The notes beneath the pieces were generated by a model, which made no database searches, was not told the DNA's origin, and saw nothing but the letters and a program-made list of their open reading frames with translations. From positions 620,001-684,000 of the forward strand of contig NZ_LR134510.1 in NCBI RefSeq assembly GCF_900638385.1: a stretch of 64,000 bases of DNA, in the 5' to 3' direction. Positions within the stretch are counted from its first letter, which is position 1; every line of letters starts with the position of its first letter. Shown one piece after another: positions 51,724-61,544 of the stretch. This stretch comes from Actinobacillus delphinicola. GTDB lineage: Bacteria > Pseudomonadota > Gammaproteobacteria > Enterobacterales > Pasteurellaceae. The translations under genes were made by a program, and so were the position numbers.

Positions 51724-52731
51724 TTATTCCGTTAATTTGCGTAAACCAAAATGGCGGTAAGTACTTTCTGTAGCAATGCGACCACGAGGCGTGCGTTGTA
51801 AGAAACCTTGCTGAATCAAGAAAGGTTCTAAGACATCTTCAATCGTATCCCGTTCTTCGCCAATTGCTGCCGCTAAATTATCCAACCCAACAGGACCACC
51901 ATCAAAGCGTTCGATAATCGCTTGCAATAATTTGCGATCCATTAAATCAAACCCTGCCTGATCGACATCTAACATCGTCAAGGCTTGGCGAGCAATTTCA
52001 GCGGTAATATGCCCATCATTTTTGACATCCGCATAATCACGCACACGGCGCAATAGGCGGTTCGCAATGCGTGGCGTTCCACGAGAACGACAGGCAATCT
52101 CCTGGGTAGCATCAGGCTCAATAGTAAGGTTTAAACAATCCGCACTTCGTTGAACAATCGCACTAAGATCAGGTACTGAATAAAACTCTAAACGTTGCAC
52201 AATCCCAAAACGATCACGCAATGGTGAAGTTAAGGAGCCTGCACGCGTTGTCGCACCAATTAAGGTAAAGGGTGGTAAATCTAATTTAATGGAACGTGCT
52301 GCTGGACCTTCACCAATCATAATATCCAACTGATAGTCTTCCATCGCTGGATATAACACTTCCTCAATTGCTGGCGAAAGACGGTGAATTTCATCGATAA
52401 ACAACACATCATGCGGTTCAAGATTGGTCAACATCGCTGCCAAATCCCCTGCTTTTTCTAAAACAGGTCCTGATGTCGTGCGGATATTCACTCCCATTTC
52501 ATTGGCAACGATATTTGCCAAGGTGGTTTTCCCCAGCCCAGGTGGTCCAAAAATTAAAAGATGATCTAAGGCATCTTGACGCATTTTTGCCGCTTTAATG
52601 AAAATTTCCATCTGTTCACGGACTTGCGGTTGCCCGACATAATCTTCTAATAATTTAGGGCGAATCGCACGATCAATAAAATCTTCATCAAATTGGGCCT
52701 GCCCGCTAATTATTCTATCTGCTTCAATCAT
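51724..52731 (-). CDS. ruvB: Holliday-junction helicase subunit RuvB
   Basis: The hexameric AAA+ motor that branch-migrates Holliday junctions. It is 335 residues. Walker A is [12 protein letters not shown] and Walker [12 protein letters not shown]; sensor and arginine-finger regions [19 protein letters not shown]-terminal winged helix ending [17 protein letters not shown]. It lies 9 bp after ruvA. The ruvC-ruvA-ruvB order here is the common one. Confidence 0.98.
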   Translation of the reverse strand: MIEADRIISGQAQFDEDFIDRAIRPKLLEDYVGQPQVREQMEIFIKAAKMRQDALDHLLIFGPPGLGKTTLANIVANEMGVNIRTTSGPVLEKAGDLAAMLTNLEPHDVLFIDEIHRLSPAIEEVLYPAMEDYQLDIMIGEGPAARSIKLDLPPFTLIGATTRAGSLTSPLRDRFGIVQRLEFYSVPDLSAIVQRSADCLNLTIEPDATQEIACRSRGTPRIANRLLRRVRDYADVKNDGHITAEIARQALTMLDVDQAGFDLMDRKLLQAIIERFDGGPVGLDNLAAAIGEERDTIEDVLEPFLIQQGFLQRTPRGRIATESTYRHFGLRKLTE

Positions 52732-52740
52732 TGTTTATCC

Positions 52741-53358
52741 TTAAAGCATTGATTTTAGGGCTTCACGAATAAGCTGTTCGCTATTTAAATCCTCTTTCGC
52801 AACACGTTTTACTGCTTTTTCAGCTTCAGAAGCCTTATAACCCAGTGCAATTAGTGCTGCAATCGCATCTTGGGCAGCCATATTATCCATTTTCTCAAGT
52901 GTAGGTGATGAAGAAGGGAGAGTTTTACTTTCGATAAAGAAATCACGTTGTACGCTATCTTTAAATTTCCCTTTCAATTCAACTACTAAGCGTTCCGCTG
53001 TTTTCTTACCCACGCCTGGAATTTTGGTTAACTTAGACACTTCTTCACGTTCAATGGCATATGAAAATTCTTCCACTGACATCGCCGATAAAATGGCTAG
53101 ACCTAACTTAGGTCCTACCCCATTCGTTTTGATTAATTCGCGGAATAAATGACGATCTGCTTTGTGAGAGAAACCATAGAGTTGCTGAGCATCTTCACGC
53201 ACCACAAAATGCGTAAATAATGTGACTTCTTGATTTAATTCAGGAAGATCATAAAAACTTGTCATAGGTAAGAGCAGTTCATAGCCCACGCCATGCACAT
53301 CAAGCAAAATTTCAGGAGGTTGTTTTTCAGCTAAAATACCCGTTAATCGACCGATCAT
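52741..53358 (-). CDS. ruvA: Holliday-junction DNA helicase subunit RuvA
   Basis: Binds four-way junctions as a tetramer and loads RuvB. It is 205 residues from ATG 53358 ([20 protein letters not shown]), with GAAGG 5-6 bp upstream; the TTG four codons earlier is not needed. The OB-fold, two helix-hairpin-helix motifs ([31 protein letters not shown]) and a UBA-like C-terminal domain ([19 protein letters not shown]) are all present. It lies between ruvC and ruvB. Confidence 0.97.
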   Translation of the reverse strand: MIGRLTGILAEKQPPEILLDVHGVGYELLLPMTSFYDLPELNQEVTLFTHFVVREDAQQLYGFSHKADRHLFRELIKTNGVGPKLGLAILSAMSVEEFSYAIEREEVSKLTKIPGVGKKTAERLVVELKGKFKDSVQRDFFIESKTLPSSSPTLEKMDNMAAQDAIAALIALGYKASEAEKAVKRVAKEDLNSEQLIREALKSML

Positions 53359-53424
53359 AAGTGCCTTCAATGATTTAAAAAATATACATTAGTATAAAAT
53401 AATACTGTATAAACATCCACTTAT

Positions 53425-53988
53425 TTATTCTGCTTTTAAACGAAAGCGTCCACGACTGTAACGACTTTGCAGTAATGCCTGGGTTTGTTTGCCAAGTGGT
53501 GTTTGCGTAATTTGGTGGGCATATTTAATGGTATGGGCGTGCGTTATGGCAATCGCTAAAGCATCCGCCGCATCGGCTTGAGGCGTTGCAGAAAGGCGTA
53601 AAAGTTTGGTTACCATTGCCTGGACTTGGCTTTTATCCGCTGAGCCAATTCCTGTTACCGTCTGTTTAACTCGGCGAGCCGCATATTCAAAAACAGGTAA
53701 ATCATGGTTCATTGCCGCAACTATTGCTGTTCCGCGTGCCTGCCCAAGTTTTAACGCAGAACTGGCATTCTTAGCCAAGAATACTTCTTCTATCGCAAAC
53801 ATATCGGGTTGAAACTGGGTGATAATTTCGCTCACTCCCGCATAAATACGCTTTAGACGATTAGGTAAATCAGCAACCTCAGTACGAATTGCCCCGCTCC
53901 CTAAATATTCCAAATGCAGCCCTTGTTGACGAATCACGCCGTATCCCGTAATGCGCGATCCTGGGTCGATACCTAAAATAATGCTCAT
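53425..53988 (-). CDS. ruvC: Holliday-junction resolvase RuvC
   Basis: Cuts four-way junctions symmetrically. It is 187 residues from ATG 53988 ([17 protein letters not shown]); the longer frame to 54033 is unlikely because it would overlap a terminator. The four acidic catalytic residues are visible: Asp in GIDPGSR, Glu in [10 protein letters not shown], and two Asp in [16 protein letters not shown]. First gene of ruvCAB, but its start is only about 15 bp from the terminator of the unrelated gene upstream, leaving little room for its promoter. Confidence 0.97.
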   Translation of the reverse strand: MSIILGIDPGSRITGYGVIRQQGLHLEYLGSGAIRTEVADLPNRLKRIYAGVSEIITQFQPDMFAIEEVFLAKNASSALKLGQARGTAIVAAMNHDLPVFEYAARRVKQTVTGIGSADKSQVQAMVTKLLRLSATPQADAADALAIAITHAHTIKYAHQITQTPLGKQTQALLQSRYSRGRFRLKAE

Positions 53989-54002
53989 TTTCTTTCCATA
54001 CG

Positions 54003-54028
54003 AAAAAGCGAGCCTCTGCTCGCTTTTT
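54003..54028 (-). terminator. Terminator after the small membrane gene, upstream of ruvC
   Basis: AAAAAGCGAGC-ctct-GCTCGCTTTTT, a strong and symmetrical hairpin with T runs on both strands. Between the stop of the 54033 gene and the ruvC ATG. Confidence 0.88.
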
Positions 54029-54032
54029 ATCA

Positions 54033-54395
54033 TTAATCTTTATTTCTTTTTTTCTTGCGTAAAACTAACTTGTCGTTCATAAAACTAATTTCTTCATAAT
54101 CACGAAACAGTGCGACAATCAAACCGATACCAAGACTCACTGCCGTAATAATGGCAGCAATCTCAAAGCCTGTCATAGCAGCAATTGGTGCAGCAGCGAA
54201 CGCAGAAAGCCCACCTGTAAAAGGCATCGCTCCTACCGCAGTGGTGATCAATGCAATCACCGCTGTGCCTGCCGTCGCTACTTTTTTTACCGTATCTAAT
54301 TTTTTTGCTAAACGACCTGTCACAACAATTTCATCCACGCCTTGCTCTTTGGCAAGCGTCAACGCATTTTTTGTCGTCACATGTACAGTTTTCAT
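54033..54395 (-). CDS. Small membrane protein of unknown function
   Basis: A 120-residue protein. The N-terminal part ([20 protein letters not shown]) is a soluble helix with the sequence [14 protein letters not shown]; then come two hydrophobic segments ([18 protein letters not shown] and [18 protein letters not shown]) and a basic C-terminus ([11 protein letters not shown]). I chose ATG 54395; a TTG at 54401 is better spaced from AAAGGA, so two more residues are possible. It is inserted between ruvC and yebC, which I remember as adjacent in H. influenzae. No family recognised. Confidence 0.65.
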   Translation of the reverse strand: MKTVHVTTKNALTLAKEQGVDEIVVTGRLAKKLDTVKKVATAGTAVIALITTAVGAMPFTGGLSAFAAAPIAAMTGFEIAAIITAVSLGIGLIVALFRDYEEISFMNDKLVLRKKKRNKD

Positions 54396-54438
54396 ATGCA
54401 AGATTATCCTTTAAAAAAGAGAATAATGAATCGAAAAA

Positions 54439-54852
54439 CTATTTTTTAACATCACAATAGTTAATCAAAATTTTATCTGCTTGTGCAGTGTGTTGAAGTA
54501 GCATCATGCCATCTTTTTTCGTTACATTCTGCGCATTAATACCATCGACTAACCACACCCATTTTTGTGCATTTTCAAATTTTGTGGTGTCATTGATGTC
54601 TTTAACACGTACTAAATTTGCATAGGTTTTACCCGCAAATTGCACATCAGCTTTAACTGCATCATTGCCAGCAAATTGATAAGTTACATGCATCGGATGA
54701 TTATGTTTCGCACCACACATATAAGTAACGGTTTGTGTTGTTACATTAGTTTGAGGTGCTACATTTTGAGATGCTACTGGAACTTGTTTACTACAAGCAG
54801 CTAAAACGAATACACTCGCAAGTGATAAGATTTTAACATACGATTTCATCAC
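54439..54852 (-). CDS. Predicted lipoprotein with a compact Cys-containing domain
   Basis: A 137-residue precursor. MMKSYVKILSLASVFVLAAC gives a lipobox LAAC. The mature protein has a 25-residue Gln/Val/Thr-rich linker and then a small beta-rich domain from YMCGAKHNHPMHVTYQFAG to the end, with two cysteines (MCG and NYCD) that can form a disulphide. The layout recalls MliC/ACP-type surface lysozyme inhibitors (lipoprotein with small disulphide-bonded beta-barrel), but I cannot show homology. It lies between the small membrane gene and yebC. Confidence 0.68.
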   Translation of the reverse strand: MMKSYVKILSLASVFVLAACSKQVPVASQNVAPQTNVTTQTVTYMCGAKHNHPMHVTYQFAGNDAVKADVQFAGKTYANLVRVKDINDTTKFENAQKWVWLVDGINAQNVTKKDGMMLLQHTAQADKILINYCDVKK

Positions 54853-54876
54853 TCTCTCCTTCTTATTTAGAGCAGA

Positions 54877-55617
54877 TTAAAGGGTTTCAGCAATCTCGTC
54901 GCTGATTTCAGCATTGTGATATACGTTTTGAACGTCATCGCAATCTTCTAACATATCTACTAAACGCATGAATTTAGGTGCAGTTTCAGCATCTAATTCA
55001 ACGGTTGTAGATGGAATCATGGTTACTTCAGCGCTTTCTAATTTGTAACCCGCTTTTTCTAACGCATCACGTACTGCACCAAGTTCTTCCCATGCAGTAG
55101 TAATTTCAAAGCTACCATCATCTTGTGGTTCGATATCTTCTGCACCTGCTTCGATTGCAGCGTCTGTTAAGGTTTCTTCATCACCTTCTAAGATAAGGAT
55201 TAAACCTTTTTTACTAAACATATAACCTACAGAACCTTCAGTTCCTAAGTTACCACCACATTTTGTGAAGCTTGGACGTACTTGAGAAATAGTACGGTTT
55301 GCGTTATCACTTAAACATTCAACGATTAATGCAGTGCCACCTGGACCGTAACCTTCATAGATACGGGTTTCCATATTGGTGTCATCACCACCACCCACAC
55401 CGCGGTCGATTGCACGGTTAATGGTGTCACGAGTCATGTTTGCTGCTAATGCTTTATCTACAGCGGTACGTAAGCGTGGGTTTGCATTCACATCACCGCC
55501 ACCAATTTTTGCAGCGGTTACTAATTCACGAATAAGTTTGGTAAAGATTTTACCGCGTTGTGCATCTTGTGCTGCTTTGCGGTGTTTAATATTTGCCCAC
55601 TTACTATGTCCTGCCAT
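54877..55617 (-). CDS. yebC: YebC/TACO1-family transcription/translation regulator
   Basis: A 246-residue protein beginning [20 protein letters not shown], the signature of YebC. Other motifs: [20 protein letters not shown] and [19 protein letters not shown]. YebC proteins bind ribosomes to help translation of difficult (proline-rich) peptides, and earlier work described DNA binding. In gammaproteobacteria it often lies between aspS and ruvC, as here, though small genes have been inserted on both sides. Confidence 0.97.
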   Translation of the reverse strand: MAGHSKWANIKHRKAAQDAQRGKIFTKLIRELVTAAKIGGGDVNANPRLRTAVDKALAANMTRDTINRAIDRGVGGGDDTNMETRIYEGYGPGGTALIVECLSDNANRTISQVRPSFTKCGGNLGTEGSVGYMFSKKGLILILEGDEETLTDAAIEAGAEDIEPQDDGSFEITTAWEELGAVRDALEKAGYKLESAEVTMIPSTTVELDAETAPKFMRLVDMLEDCDDVQNVYHNAEISDEIAETL

Positions 55618-55671
55618 GTTATATATCCTTTTTCTTGACGCAATTTGCGTTATCGTTTAAAAAAATTAAAG

Positions 55672-55711
55672 AGCCTAAATTTATGAAAAATTTTTCGGAA
55701 AATTGAGGCGT
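55672..55711. repeat. Degenerate copy of the dispersed inverted repeat
   Basis: Left arm GCCTAAATTTA, inner GAAAAATTTTTC, right arm GGAAAATTGAGGCGT. The core GGGGCGT has become GAGGCGT. It lies upstream of yebC, not at a gene end. Confidence 0.5.
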
Positions 55712-55841
55712 AAAAATTCGTGCCTATTTATAGCGAAAATACGGCAAAATTTCAATTTTTATTCAAACATACACCGACAACAACGCCCACTATTTCACAT
55801 TTAGTAGGCGTTTTCTGAGATTTTTTAAGATTTAAAGCGAC

Positions 55842-56195
55842 TTATAAAATACGGTATTTTTTCAAAAGAAGTTCGCTGACATTATCCGCAGGATAGAACC
55901 CCTTGCCTATCAGTCCTTGCGTATAAAATTTGTTGTAAGTAAAACTAAAAAATAAATGAATTACGATAAAAATAATAGAAAACCACATCTGCCCATTACT
56001 AGACGCATAATATTCAGGAGGAAGGCGTTCTGCAATAACCCTAACTATGCCAACAAATGCCATAATTAAAAACCATGAAAAATTACCACGAAAAAGTGGC
56101 GCAAAACAGCCAAAGAAAAAGACCGTCCAACTAAAACCGACATAGCCACTTTTTACCACACCCATATTATTTTTTAAAAATACTTCTCTCGCCAT
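55842..56195 (-). CDS. Small inner-membrane protein, paralogue A
   Basis: A 117-residue protein with three hydrophobic segments. It begins MAREVFLKNNMGVVKSGYVG and shares the pattern GFSWT-x-FFG-x-F-x-PL-x-RG with its neighbour at 56377; both end with YNK-x-YT-x-x-LI-x-x-GF-x-PAD. This looks like a DUF2628-type membrane protein (family from memory). SD AAGGATA is before the ATG. Part of a tandem duplication between yebC and nudB. Function unknown. Confidence 0.72.
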   Translation of the reverse strand: MAREVFLKNNMGVVKSGYVGFSWTVFFFGCFAPLFRGNFSWFLIMAFVGIVRVIAERLPPEYYASSNGQMWFSIIFIVIHLFFSFTYNKFYTQGLIGKGFYPADNVSELLLKKYRIL

Positions 56196-56310
56196 TTTTT
56201 TATCCTTAGGTAATTTGATTCATCTATTGGAGATGAGCAAAATATATCAAATAGTAATTTAATTATTGTCTGAAAAACATAGGATTTTGAAAAATTATTT
56301 AGATAGGAAA

Positions 56311-56352
56311 TAAAATGACACTCGCTAAGATAGCATTAGCGAGCTGTCATTA
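56311..56352 (-). terminator. Terminator between the two paralogous membrane genes
   Basis: ATGACA-CTCGCTAA and TTAGCGAG-CTGTCAT form a 14-bp stem with one bulged base and a 7-bp loop; on the minus strand it is followed by TTTTATTT. It ends transcription of paralogue B, so the two paralogues are separate transcripts. Confidence 0.82.
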
Positions 56353-56376
56353 ATATGATTGTCGGTGTGTAATGAA

Positions 56377-56670
56377 TTAGCTAGCCATTAAAATGCCGCT
56401 TTTTTGAAGCATCATTTTGCTATGATCATCTGCTGGTACAAAGCCTTGAGAAATAAGGTTTTCAGTGTAAAGTTTATTATAAATGAAACAGAAAACGATA
56501 TTCGCCAAACCACCTGTGATAATATCGCATATCAACATGATAATAAGCCATTTTACATCGCCACGGATAAGGGGAACAAAGAAACCAAAAAATAACGTTG
56601 TCCAACTAAAGCCTACAATCCCATTTTTGATCATCCCACTTTCATTTTTTAATAATGCGGTATTAGCCAT
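56377..56670 (-). CDS. Small inner-membrane protein, paralogue B
   Basis: A 97-residue protein, MANTALLKNESGMIKNGIVG at the start, with two or three hydrophobic segments, and the shared pattern GFSWT-x-LFFGFFVPLIRG and YNKLYTENLISQGFVPADD. It is shorter than paralogue A in the middle. Preceded by AGGAGAAG. The pair must have arisen by tandem duplication and has diverged to about half identity. Function unknown. Confidence 0.72.
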   Translation of the reverse strand: MANTALLKNESGMIKNGIVGFSWTTLFFGFFVPLIRGDVKWLIIMLICDIITGGLANIVFCFIYNKLYTENLISQGFVPADDHSKMMLQKSGILMAS

Positions 56671-56772
56671 TCTCTTCTCCTATACCTCAAAAGAATTAAT
56701 TAATTTTGAGCAAAGTGTATAGAAAAAATACTTATGACTCAATAAAAATCTCTTTTTAAAAATAGATATAAA

Positions 56773-57204
56773 TCAAAGAAAAGCTAAAATCGCCTCGGCA
56801 TTATTCCACGATTTTGTTAATTGAGCGGCATCTTCAGGCGAAAGCCAACGGTAAGCCTGATGTTCTGCCAACTGAGGAATACGTTTACTATTTAAAGGCA
56901 ATAAAAACCAATGTTCCTTAACTTTGCTGACATCTGGTGCATAACGGTAGCGAAATTGCGGAAAAATTTCAAATTCAATACTTTTATGGCAATCTATCAG
57001 ATCCAAACCCTCTTTTACAATATCAATGCCTGTTTCTTCCAAAACTTCTCGCAACGCCGTATCACGTGGCGTTTCGTTTTTTTCCAATGAGCCTGTTACT
57101 GACTGCCAAAAATACACGTCATCTTGTCGCTGCAACATCAACACCTCATGCGACACTGCATCATAAATCACAACCAAAACACTTTCAGGATTTTTGTAAG
57201 TCAT
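56773..57204 (-). CDS. nudB: Dihydroneopterin triphosphate diphosphatase NudB
   Basis: A 143-residue Nudix hydrolase. The Nudix box G-x5-E-x7-REVLEETG is complete (GSLEKNETPRDTALREVLEETG). NudB removes pyrophosphate from dihydroneopterin triphosphate in folate synthesis. The neighbours aspS and yebC/ruvC are the classical context (in E. coli ruvC-yebC-nudB-aspS), which supports the NudB assignment over other Nudix enzymes. Confidence 0.93.
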   Translation of the reverse strand: MTYKNPESVLVVIYDAVSHEVLMLQRQDDVYFWQSVTGSLEKNETPRDTALREVLEETGIDIVKEGLDLIDCHKSIEFEIFPQFRYRYAPDVSKVKEHWFLLPLNSKRIPQLAEHQAYRWLSPEDAAQLTKSWNNAEAILAFL

Positions 57205-57230
57205 TACCGTTTACCAATTTAAGAAAACAT

Positions 57231-57839
57231 CTATTTTACGTGAAATGTCGGCTCGGTAAAATACACATCCCACACCGCTCTTGCTCTTGCAAAAACTTCA
57301 CGCACTTGCGTAAAAAATCCAAAATAAGGTTTGATTTTCGGGGCGTCAAAACCGATAAGCGAAAGATGTTCACGCTTAGCTAAATAAAGGGCTCGTTGAT
57401 TATGAAAGCCTTGTGAAATCACAATGCCACGGTGATATCCATAGATAGTTTTAAAATTGCGGATAGAATCAATAGTACGGTAACCTTTTTGATCCTGCTG
57501 AATAACTGTTTCTGGTACGCCAAGACGCATTAACGTTAAACGCATGCGTTTGGTTTCACCATAGCGCCCATTTCCAGAAAGCACAAAGTTAGCACATTTA
57601 TGAAATTTGAATGCCATCGCCGCCGCTTCCATTCGATCAGCATAAAAGGCATTTATCCCACCTTTTTTCAAATACTTAGACGTACCTAAAACCAGGCAAG
57701 GTTGATGCTGGGGTAATTTTTTAACATCGGCTATACGCTCCGTTGGCGTTAAGATCACCATCAAATTCGCAACGATAATAGCAATTAACCCAAGTAAAAA
57801 AGGCATACTGAGATAAATAGCTAACTTCTTACGTTTCAT
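57231..57839 (-). CDS. sanA: SanA-like DUF218 inner-membrane protein
   Basis: A 202-residue protein with one N-terminal membrane anchor (KLAIYLSMPFLLGLIAIIVA) and a DUF218 periplasmic domain: PCLVLGTSKYLKKGGINAFY, NFVLSGNGRYGETKRM, GYRTIDSIRNFKTIYG and ISQGFHNQRALYLAKRE. SanA in E. coli contributes to the envelope barrier (vancomycin exclusion at high temperature). I chose ATG 57839 over GTG 57851. A copy of the dispersed motif, TTTTCGGGGCGT, is in its coding sequence at about 57335-57346. It lies between nudB and aspS. Confidence 0.85.
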   Translation of the reverse strand: MKRKKLAIYLSMPFLLGLIAIIVANLMVILTPTERIADVKKLPQHQPCLVLGTSKYLKKGGINAFYADRMEAAAMAFKFHKCANFVLSGNGRYGETKRMRLTLMRLGVPETVIQQDQKGYRTIDSIRNFKTIYGYHRGIVISQGFHNQRALYLAKREHLSLIGFDAPKIKPYFGFFTQVREVFARARAVWDVYFTEPTFHVK

Positions 57840-57856
57840 TTTGCCCCGCACAGAAA

Positions 57857-57885
57857 GAAAAAGTGGGTTTTACCCCACTTTTTTG
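57857..57885 (-). terminator. Terminator after aspS
   Basis: AAAGTGGG and CCCACTTT around a short T/A-rich loop, with a T run on both strands. It lies 8 bp after the aspS stop. Confidence 0.85.
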
Positions 57886-57892
57886 TTTTAGT

Positions 57893-59659
57893 TTATGCTT
57901 TTTCTTCCACAGCAATCGCTAATTCATGTAATGCTTGGCTGTTTGCACGGCTTGGTGCGTCAGTCATTAAACATGCAGCAGCAGTTGTTTTAGGGAAAGC
58001 GATAACATCGCGAATATTGGTGGTGTCAGTTAAAAGCATAGTTAAACGGTCTAAACCAAACGCTAAACCTGCGTGTGGTGGTGTACCGAATTTTAATGCG
58101 TCTAATAAGAAACCGAATTTTTCACGTTGTTCTTTTTCGTCAATGCCAAGAATATGGAATACCATTTGTTGCATTGGTGCTTCGTAGATACGTACAGAAC
58201 CACCGCCCACTTCGTAACCGTTGATAACCATATCGTAAGCATTCGCTACGGTATTAAGTGGATCTTGTTGTAATTCTTTTGGTGTACGATCTTTTGGTGA
58301 GGTAAATGGATGGTGCATTGCACTTAATTTACCTTCATCATCAAGTTCGAACATTGGGAAATCGATAACCCAAAGCGGTTTCCATGCTGTTAAATCAGTT
58401 AAGCCAAGGTCTGTACCAAGTTTTAAGCGTAATGCGCCCATTGCGTCAGTTGTCACTTTAATGCTATCTGCACCGAAGAAGAAGATATCACCAGTTTGTG
58501 CACCAACACGTTCGTATAATGCTTTTAATACATCTTCCGTTAAGAATTTTGCGATTGGGCTTTGAACACCTTCAAGACCAGTCGTTACATCATTAACTTT
58601 TAACCACGCTAAACCTTTCGCACCGTAGATACCAACAAATTTAGTGTAATCGTCGATTTGTTTGCGAGTAATGCCGTTACCGTTTGGTACACGAATCATT
58701 GCTACACGACCATTTGGATCGTTTGCTGGACCGCTAAATACTTTGAAATCAACATCTTTAACGATATCTGCAACATCAACAAGTTCTAATGGGTTACGTA
58801 AATCAGGTTTATCTGAACCGAAACGACGCATTGCTTCTGCGAAGGTCATTTGTGGGAATTCACCAAGATCAACGTCTAAGATATTCATCCATAAACCACG
58901 GATCATTTCTTCCATTAATGCACGAACTTCAGGTGCAGTTAGGAAACTGGTTTCCACATCGATTTGGGTAAATTCAGGTTGACGATCGGCACGTAAATCT
59001 TCATCACGGAAGCATTTCACAATTTGATAATAGCGATCAAAACCAGACATCATAAGAAGCTGTTTGAAAAGCTGTGGTGATTGTGGAAGTGCGTAGAATT
59101 TACCTTTGTGTACACGACTTGGCACTAAGTAGTCACGTGCACCTTCTGGTGTCGCTTTGGTTAACATCGGGGTTTCCATATCAAGGAAACCGTGATCATC
59201 CATAAAGCGACGAACGAAACTGGTAATTTTTGCACGTACTTTGAAACGTTGTGCAATTTCAGGACGACGTAAATCTAAATAGCGGTATTTTAGACGTTGT
59301 TCTTCAGTATTATTTTGGTTGAAGTCTAATGGAAGCACATCCGATGCGTTGTAGATATGTAGGTTTTTCGCTAACACTTCTACTTCGCCAGTTTTCATAT
59401 TTTTGTTAATTTGATTTTCTGGACGTGCAATCACTTCGCCTTCTACACGAATACAATATTCATTACGCAAGCTTGCTGCTTTTTCAAGTGCGTCTTTGAA
59501 TTGTGGATCGAAAGTTACTTGCACGATACCTTCACGGTCGCGCATATCAATAAAAATCAAGCCGCCTAAATCACGACGACGATGCACCCAGCCACTTAAC
59601 GTGACGTTTTCACCGATATTTGTGCGGTTTAAATCCCCACAATAATGTGTTCGCATCAT
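57893..59659 (-). CDS. aspS: Aspartyl-tRNA synthetase
   Basis: A class II synthetase of 588 residues. The anticodon-binding OB domain is N-terminal ([20 protein letters not shown]). Class II motif 2 is [18 protein letters not shown] and motif 3 is [14 protein letters not shown]; the GAD insertion typical of bacterial AspRS is between them. Two adjacent ATGs are possible (59659, 59656). AAGGA is 6 bp from the first. It lies upstream of sanA and nudB, and divergent from cmoA. Confidence 0.98.
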   Translation of the reverse strand: MMRTHYCGDLNRTNIGENVTLSGWVHRRRDLGGLIFIDMRDREGIVQVTFDPQFKDALEKAASLRNEYCIRVEGEVIARPENQINKNMKTGEVEVLAKNLHIYNASDVLPLDFNQNNTEEQRLKYRYLDLRRPEIAQRFKVRAKITSFVRRFMDDHGFLDMETPMLTKATPEGARDYLVPSRVHKGKFYALPQSPQLFKQLLMMSGFDRYYQIVKCFRDEDLRADRQPEFTQIDVETSFLTAPEVRALMEEMIRGLWMNILDVDLGEFPQMTFAEAMRRFGSDKPDLRNPLELVDVADIVKDVDFKVFSGPANDPNGRVAMIRVPNGNGITRKQIDDYTKFVGIYGAKGLAWLKVNDVTTGLEGVQSPIAKFLTEDVLKALYERVGAQTGDIFFFGADSIKVTTDAMGALRLKLGTDLGLTDLTAWKPLWVIDFPMFELDDEGKLSAMHHPFTSPKDRTPKELQQDPLNTVANAYDMVINGYEVGGGSVRIYEAPMQQMVFHILGIDEKEQREKFGFLLDALKFGTPPHAGLAFGLDRLTMLLTDTTNIRDVIAFPKTTAAACLMTDAPSRANSQALHELAIAVEEKA

Positions 59660-59783
59660 AGCAATTCCTTAAAAATTGAGTAAAAAACTTTTAAATTATA
59701 GCTTAAAAGACAACCCCAAAAAACGGGCAAAAGAAATTTATTTGAGTGGATATAAAACTTTCTCTAAAATAACCGCATTTTAG

Positions 59784-60527
<744 letters not shown>

Positions 60528-60531
60528 AATC

Positions 60532-60563
60532 ACGCCCCAATTTTCGTAAAAATTTTTACAAAA
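60532..60563. repeat. Partial ACGCCCCGA-type repeat after cmoA
   Basis: ACGCCCCAATTTTCG followed by TAAAAATTTTTAC, that is the left arm and the loop of the family. The right arm is replaced by the next hairpin. It lies 4 bp after the cmoA stop. Confidence 0.7.
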
Positions 60564-60592
60564 ACTCCTCTAAATAATAGAGGAGTTTTATA
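60561..60592. terminator. Bidirectional terminator between cmoA and the OGFr-like gene
   Basis: AACTCCTCTA and TAGAGGAGTT form a 10-bp stem followed by TTTATAT on the plus strand and AAAAAG/TTTTTG on the other. It replaces the lost arm of the neighbouring repeat. Confidence 0.75.
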
Positions 60593-60601
60593 TATTTTAG
60601 A

Positions 60602-61120
60602 TTAAATAATCTTCTGCCAGATACCTAAGGTTTTATCTTGGATATAACCTTTTTCGGTGCCAAGTGAAATTGCCAATTTTTGTAAATTAACCGCTAACTC
60701 AAATTGTCCACATACCGATAAACTATGAATTAGGCGAGATATTTTTTTCGTTTCATGCCCTGCAGGATGTAGCCAAAAAGAACGATCTTGCAAAACTTTT
60801 GTAGGAAAAACTAAACTTCCCTCACGTTCTAATTCAAAATAAGCAAAAATACGATCAATAGATTTTAAGTAACACTTTTGAATATCTTCATTTTGTGCAA
60901 AAACATCTGCATCTGCCTGTGAAAAGATAGGGACGCGCTTATTCCATTTCCGCCCAACAACAACCTCTTTATTCTTAAAAGGTGTAATCGGTAATAGCCA
61001 TGGAATCCAAAAATAACCGTCACTAAAAATCAAATCAGACATATTCCACATTTCTTCCAAAGAAAATCCTTCAAGGCTTTTACGTTTTCCGAGATAAAAC
61101 TCAATTACTGGATGTTGCAT
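60602..61120 (-). CDS. OGFr_N-like protein of unknown function
   Basis: A 172-residue protein. The pattern VIEFYLGKRKSLEGFSLEEM, WNMSDLIFSD, then WIPWLLPITPF resembles the opioid-growth-factor-receptor-related (OGFr_N) family, in which bacterial members have FY.G....G..L..M....D..LE..HDFIQWLFP. That match is from memory and the typical HDFIQWLFP segment here is changed to YFWIPWLLP. I chose ATG 61120 (GAGGA 6 bp upstream); the TTG at 61147 overlaps the preceding ORF. It follows a 52-residue ORF by 14 bp. Function unknown. Confidence 0.62.
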   Translation of the reverse strand: MQHPVIEFYLGKRKSLEGFSLEEMWNMSDLIFSDGYFWIPWLLPITPFKNKEVVVGRKWNKRVPIFSQADADVFAQNEDIQKCYLKSIDRIFAYFELEREGSLVFPTKVLQDRSFWLHPAGHETKKISRLIHSLSVCGQFELAVNLQKLAISLGTEKGYIQDKTLGIWQKII

Positions 61121-61134
61121 GTTTGTTCCTCGTT

Positions 61135-61293
61135 TTAAATTACCCAAGTATGTTGCTTTACTAAAAACGGAGTCAATACAGCCACAAACTTCCGTGGAAA
61201 ATTTTCTCTGTTATACGCTGCTAAGTGAATTTTCGTATTTTCTAAATTCATTTCGGGGTATTCTAAGCGTAAAATTTTAAATAAAGATAACAT
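61135..61293 (-). CDS. Short 52-residue protein upstream of the OGFr-like gene
   Basis: An ORF too short for standard gene filters: ATG 61293, TAA 61135. It begins MLSLFKILRLEYPEMNLENT and contains KIHLAAYNRENFPRKFVAVL. It ends 14 bp before the OGFr-like start, on the same strand, so the two look like an operon. The KIHLA.YN pattern recalls the N-termini of some uncharacterised phage-linked proteins, but I cannot name one. It may also be a truncated gene. Weak ribosome site (GGTGA). Confidence 0.45.
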   Translation of the reverse strand: MLSLFKILRLEYPEMNLENTKIHLAAYNRENFPRKFVAVLTPFLVKQHTWVI

Positions 61294-61544
61294 AATAAAT
61301 CACCATAAGTTAATTGTACTTTTAACCAATTTATGTTGTTTTTATCTCTAAAGATAAAACAAGATACCGTTCACTCTTAACAGGTTTTAAAGGCGTTTAA
61401 GCGCCAAGATTTTGGTTTAAATTTAACCAAGCATAGATTAATAAACAAGCAAACAAACAATTTGACGATTTATCCCCAGTTTTAGATTATTTAACAATCA
61501 GTTTATTTAACTAAAAAGGACTGTTTTTTTAAATTTAGAGAATG

